From: an uncultured Polaribacter sp.
GTDB taxonomy: Bacteria > Bacteroidota > Bacteroidia > Flavobacteriales > Flavobacteriaceae
DNA length: 55,091 nucleotides
Assembly (NCBI GenBank): GCA_913020555.1
Contig: CAJWAC010000006.1
Location: 1-55,091 of the forward strand
Direction of reading: 5' to 3'
Part shown: piece by piece, positions 52,134 through 55,091 of the stretch
How positions within the stretch are numbered: the first letter of the stretch is position 1
Layout of the letters: each line of letters begins with the position of its first letter
The notes under the pieces: model-generated
What the model saw: only the letters and a program-made list of their open reading frames with translations
Told to the model about the DNA's origin: nothing
Database searches by the model: none
Made by a program: the position numbers and the translations under genes

Positions 52134-52207
52134 ACTTTAAAATTACAAAAAAAGAGAATGAAAGTCTATATATACCATCTTTCGTTACTCTTTAATATTT
52201 TGTTTTA

Positions 52208-52474
52208 CTAAGAATCTAATCTGCCTACAGCACAACTCACAAAAGACTTTGCTTTGTGTATCATTGTATTTTTATCTCCAACTTCTGGATAACCCAATTT
52301 GGATAATTTAGATTTTATTTCTTCTAAATTTTCATTTCTTGATGAGACTAAAACTATCGATTTTTCGACATCAATATTAACTTTTTCAATACCGTCTAAA
52401 CTTAATATTCCTTTCTTTATAGTAGCTGCACAGCCTCCACATTTTAAGTTTTCTATTTGAATTTCTGTAGTCAT
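52208..52474 (-). CDS. Heavy-metal-associated (HMA) domain protein
   Basis: This small protein has 88 residues. The start is placed at ATG 52474, five bases after the rhodanese stop; the earlier ATG at 52498 overlaps that gene. The HMA ferredoxin-like fold is clear: the metal-binding loop LKCGGCAATIKKGIL carries CxxC near residues 11-14, followed by GIEKVNIDVEKSIVLV. A short C-terminal tail has another Cys (VSCAVGRLDS). It likely binds Cu(I) or a similar soft metal. It is last in a run of sulfur-related genes. Confidence 0.85.
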   Translation of the reverse strand: MTTEIQIENLKCGGCAATIKKGILSLDGIEKVNIDVEKSIVLVSSRNENLEEIKSKLSKLGYPEVGDKNTMIHKAKSFVSCAVGRLDS

Positions 52475-52479
52475 AATTC

Positions 52480-52845
52480 CTAATTTTCTTTTTTCCATTG
52501 GTTAAATCCACCTAAAATATTGTATACATCATAGCCTTTCCCTTTTAATATTTTAGCAGCTTTTACGCTTCTGTTTCCAGACCTACAATACAAATAGACT
52601 GACTTATTTTTATTTAACTTTTTTGAGGCTTGCTTGTAAAAATCATCATCAAAATAATTGGTAAAAATCGCTGTTTTTATAAAACCCTTTTTTATTTCAT
52701 TAGGACTTCTAACATCTAATAATTGAATGTTTTTCTCTGACAATAGTACTTTTAATTCTTTTGTAGATATTGACTTTATTTCTACCTGTGAATTACAATT
52801 TATAAAAAGGAAACCCAATAAAATGAAAAAATATTTTTTTTTCAT
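52480..52845 (-). CDS. Rhodanese-like domain lipoprotein
   Basis: This protein has 121 residues. A lipoprotein signal MKKKYFFILLGFLFINC places it in the envelope. A single rhodanese domain follows, with ISTKELKVLLSEKNIQLLDV at the start, the catalytic loop YCRSGNRS, and VYNILGGFNQWK at the end. It presumably carries a persulfide. It sits five bases downstream of the MBL-rhodanese gene and just before the HMA gene, so all three are likely one transcript. Confidence 0.88.
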   Translation of the reverse strand: MKKKYFFILLGFLFINCNSQVEIKSISTKELKVLLSEKNIQLLDVRSPNEIKKGFIKTAIFTNYFDDDFYKQASKKLNKNKSVYLYCRSGNRSVKAAKILKGKGYDVYNILGGFNQWKKEN

Positions 52846-52850
52846 GTTTT

Positions 52851-54257
52851 CTATTTTAGTTTTGATGGACAGACTTTTGATGTTCTTTTTATATTCGTTT
52901 TTTTAATGGCTGCGTAGCCTTCTGCAACATCTATAACATTATGAAAACCTCTTGCTTTTAAAATAGATGCCGCAATTACCGATCTATAGCCCCCTGCACA
53001 ATGTATATAAAAATTATCTTTCTCTGGAAACTCAGCTATATGATCATTTAAAAAATCTAAAGGTGTACTTTCTGCAACTTGAATATGCTCGTTTGCATAT
53101 TCTCCTGGTTTTCTAACATCAAAAATAGGATTATTCTCCTTAATTTTAATTTCTAAAACATCAGCGGAAACGGAAACTAGAGTATCTATTTCTTTAGCCG
53201 CATTTACCCAAGAAGAAAAACTTCCTTGTAGATAACCTAAAACATTATCAAAACCTACTCTCGATAAACGTGTAATAGTATCTTCTTCCCTTCCGTTTGG
53301 CGCAACCAATAAAATAGGTTGATTAATATCTTTAATTAAAGTTCCTACCCAAGGCGCAAAACCTCCATCAATTCCTATAAAAATTGACTGCGGTATAAAA
53401 CCTTTAATAAATTCAGTTTGATGACGAACATCTAATATTATAGCTTCTGTTTCATTGGCTAACAATTCAAAATCTTCAACAGATAAAGGATTAGCACTAT
53501 TTTTAATTACTTCATCAAAGTCTTTATATCCCTCTTTATTTAATTTTACATTTGATGGAAAATAGGCTGGAGGTGGCATTAAACCATCAGTAACTTCTTT
53601 TATAAATTCAGATTTAGTCATATCTGCTCTTAAAGCATAATTGGTTTCTTTTTGATTTCCAATTGTTCCTACAGTTTCTTTACTTAAATTTTTACCGCAT
53701 GCCGAGCCCGCTCCGTGAGCAGGATACACAATAACATCATCTGCCAAAGGCATTACTTTATTCCTTAAACTATCAAACAAAAATCCAGCAAGATCATTCT
53801 CTGTAATTTCTCCTTTCTGAGCTAAATCTGGTCTACCAACATCGCCTAAAAAAAGAGTATCTCCACTAAATAAAGCATAATCTTTACCTTCTTTATCTTT
53901 TAATAAATAGCAAGTACTTTCCATAGTATGCCCAGGAGTGTGTAAAACTGTTATTGATATATCACCCAATTTAAAAACCTGATTATCTTTTGCAATTAAG
54001 GCATTGAAGTTGGTTTTAGCAGTTGGACCATATACAATTTTTGCTCCCGTTTTTTCAGCCAATGTGACGTGCCCACTTACAAAATCTGCATGAAAATGAG
54101 TTTCAAAAATATATTTAATTTCGGCTCCATTATTGTTTGCTTTTTTTATGTAATCGGTCACTTTTCTTAACGGATCTATAATAGCAACTTCTCCATTACT
54201 TTCAATATAATAGGCCCCTTGAGCTAAACAGCCTGTGTAAATTTGTTCTATAATCAT
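52851..54257 (-). CDS. Persulfide dioxygenase-like MBL protein with two rhodanese domains
   Basis: This protein has 468 residues. An N-terminal MBL-fold domain (about 1-240) carries FETHFHADFVSGH, LHTPGHTMES and FSGDTLFLGDVGRPDL, the set seen in ETHE1/persulfide dioxygenase-type proteins. Two rhodanese-like domains follow (about 260-360 and 370-460). The second has an active-site Cys in YIHCAGGYRSV, while the first lacks it (LLVAPNGREED), so only the second should transfer sulfur. The likely role is oxidation of glutathione or protein persulfide to sulfite. It has no signal peptide and is cytoplasmic. It heads the rhodanese/HMA group. Confidence 0.88.
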   Translation of the reverse strand: MIIEQIYTGCLAQGAYYIESNGEVAIIDPLRKVTDYIKKANNNGAEIKYIFETHFHADFVSGHVTLAEKTGAKIVYGPTAKTNFNALIAKDNQVFKLGDISITVLHTPGHTMESTCYLLKDKEGKDYALFSGDTLFLGDVGRPDLAQKGEITENDLAGFLFDSLRNKVMPLADDVIVYPAHGAGSACGKNLSKETVGTIGNQKETNYALRADMTKSEFIKEVTDGLMPPPAYFPSNVKLNKEGYKDFDEVIKNSANPLSVEDFELLANETEAIILDVRHQTEFIKGFIPQSIFIGIDGGFAPWVGTLIKDINQPILLVAPNGREEDTITRLSRVGFDNVLGYLQGSFSSWVNAAKEIDTLVSVSADVLEIKIKENNPIFDVRKPGEYANEHIQVAESTPLDFLNDHIAEFPEKDNFYIHCAGGYRSVIAASILKARGFHNVIDVAEGYAAIKKTNIKRTSKVCPSKLK

Positions 54258-54324
54258 AATCTAAATCTATTCATAATATCATTCCAATTTATTCCCGAAA
54301 TCATATTTATCTACTTTATTTTTT

Positions 54325-55091
54325 TTACCTGTATGCTTGGTGTATATATTTCGCATACTTTTTTTGATGATTCCTATCACCAGTTTTATAATATTTAACA
54401 GCTTGGTTTGCCCGCATAAAAAAATGATTGATGTCAATGATTTGCAAAACTCCGCTTCTAAATAAATCATCTCTTACAGGTCCTTTTACACCTGCAAAAT
54501 AAAATTTAATATCTCTTTTTTTGTAAAACTTGATTCGTTCTTTTAACATTTCTAATCCTGTACTATCCACTCTGTTAATGCTTTCTGCATCTAATACAAT
54601 CAATTTTAAACTTGACCCTTTTCTAGATGCCAATCGGTCTAAGTTATCTCTAAAATAACTTGCATTTGCATAAAACAATTGTGCATCAAATCTAAACACT
54701 AAAATATCATCATCTAAAATAACTTCTTCAAAACGATTTTTATTTCTATAAAAATCAGAATCTGGCACTTTACCTAATTCAGTTATGTAAGGCCTTGAAG
54801 TTCTAAAAATTAATATTATAAGAGATAAACCTACACCAACTGCAATTCCGAATTCAATACCCAACAAAAGTGTGGCTAAGAATGTAGAAATCATTAACCA
54901 GAAATCAAGTTTATTGGCTCTCCACAAGAAATTTGCTTCTTTAATATTTATCAAATTAAAGACAGCAACAATAATAATGGCCGCCAATACTGTCTTTGGT
55001 AAATGATAAAATAAAGGAGTTAAAAAAAGTAAGGTTAATACCACCATTGCTACTGAAATTAGGGCTGCCATTCCTGTTTTTGCCCCACTTT
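54325..55091 (-). CDS. SulP-family inorganic anion transporter, C-terminal part (cut by window end)
   Basis: The frame is open to the window edge: upstream of ATG 55071 it reads SGAKT in phase, so the N-terminal helices lie outside. The visible 255 residues hold the last transmembrane helices (about 1-30, 30-52, 56-90) and a cytoplasmic STAS domain (about 125-235) with LKLIVLDAESINRVDSTGLE, the usual STAS signature. SulP/SLC26 proteins carry sulfate, bicarbonate or other anions. The neighbouring persulfide dioxygenase-like gene suggests sulfate or sulfite, but that is an inference. Confidence 0.88.
   Translation of the reverse strand, partial: SGAKTGMAALISVAMVVLTLLFLTPLFYHLPKTVLAAIIIVAVFNLINIKEANFLWRANKLDFWLMISTFLATLLLGIEFGIAVGVGLSLIILIFRTSRPYITELGKVPDSDFYRNKNRFEEVILDDDILVFRFDAQLFYANASYFRDNLDRLASRKGSSLKLIVLDAESINRVDSTGLEMLKERIKFYKKRDIKFYFAGVKGPVRDDLFRSGVLQIIDINHFFMRANQAVKYYKTGDRNHQKKYAKYIHQAYR

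Noticed and set aside
54279-54470. Small 63-residue frame on the minus strand
   Set aside because: It overlaps the SulP STAS domain in another frame and has no recognisable motif.
1-55091. CRISPR array, prophage, rRNA operon, biosynthetic cluster or defence island
   Set aside because: I found no spaced direct repeats, phage structural genes, rRNA sequences, cas, restriction or toxin genes in the window.

Overview
The window looks like chromosome from a marine-type member of the Flavobacteriaceae (Bacteroidota), in the Polaribacter/Tenacibaculum neighbourhood. The reasons are the very AT-rich DNA, almost no Shine-Dalgarno sequences, Bacteroidota-type promoters (TTTG / 19-21 bp / TAnnTTTG) before several genes, and typical flavobacterial proteins: DUF5916 outer-membrane proteins, lipoprotein proteases, an alpha-2-macroglobulin/PbpC pair, and a DnaG without zinc ligands. 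No database search was possible, so the genus is an inference.

Layout. 1-6186 is an accessory region of decayed and mobile DNA. It holds the end of one IS3-family element, a complete-looking IS3-family element with a programmed frameshift, a frameshifted Gfo/Idh/MocA oxidoreductase, an SGNH esterase, a small DUF5993-like membrane protein paired with a DsbB-like protein, and a 1 kb graveyard with remnants of a methyltransferase gene, an IS3 transposase and an IS256 transposase. 6187-11931 (minus strand) is a replication and protein-quality block: tig, clpP-clpX, dnaG. 11932-15672 (plus) holds pyrH-frr and an MMPL/RND transporter. 15850-26244 holds a PAS-LuxR regulator, a membrane-anchored AAA-like NTPase of unknown role, asnS, rpoN with a PAP2-like membrane protein, a beta-barrel protein, trhO, asd with a flavin/2Fe-2S reductase, and a LysE-type exporter. 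26305-38740 (minus) is an envelope block: M1 peptidase, subtilase, metallo-beta-lactamase-fold hydrolase, PbpC and alpha-2-macroglobulin. 38872-45057 holds tRNA-Cys, folB, DUF2452, a structured intergenic RNA candidate, glnS, two small envelope proteins and a DUF5916 protein. 45326-48227 is the ribosomal block rplM-rpsI-rpsB-tsf. 48240-55091 (minus) holds a beta-barrel protein, a 1098-residue TPR/MORN protein and a sulfur-handling cluster: an HMA protein, a rhodanese lipoprotein, a persulfide-dioxygenase-like protein with two rhodanese domains, and a SulP transporter cut by the window end.

How the genes work together. Most of the window is core metabolism and information processing. The more unusual material is the decayed mobile DNA at the left end, several small or RNA-level elements outside the large reading frames (DUF5993-like gene, multi-stem RNA before glnS, double hairpin before rpsB, promoters abutting start codons), and the membrane-anchored NTPase. 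I did not find a clear new defence system, phage, CRISPR array or biosynthetic cluster.
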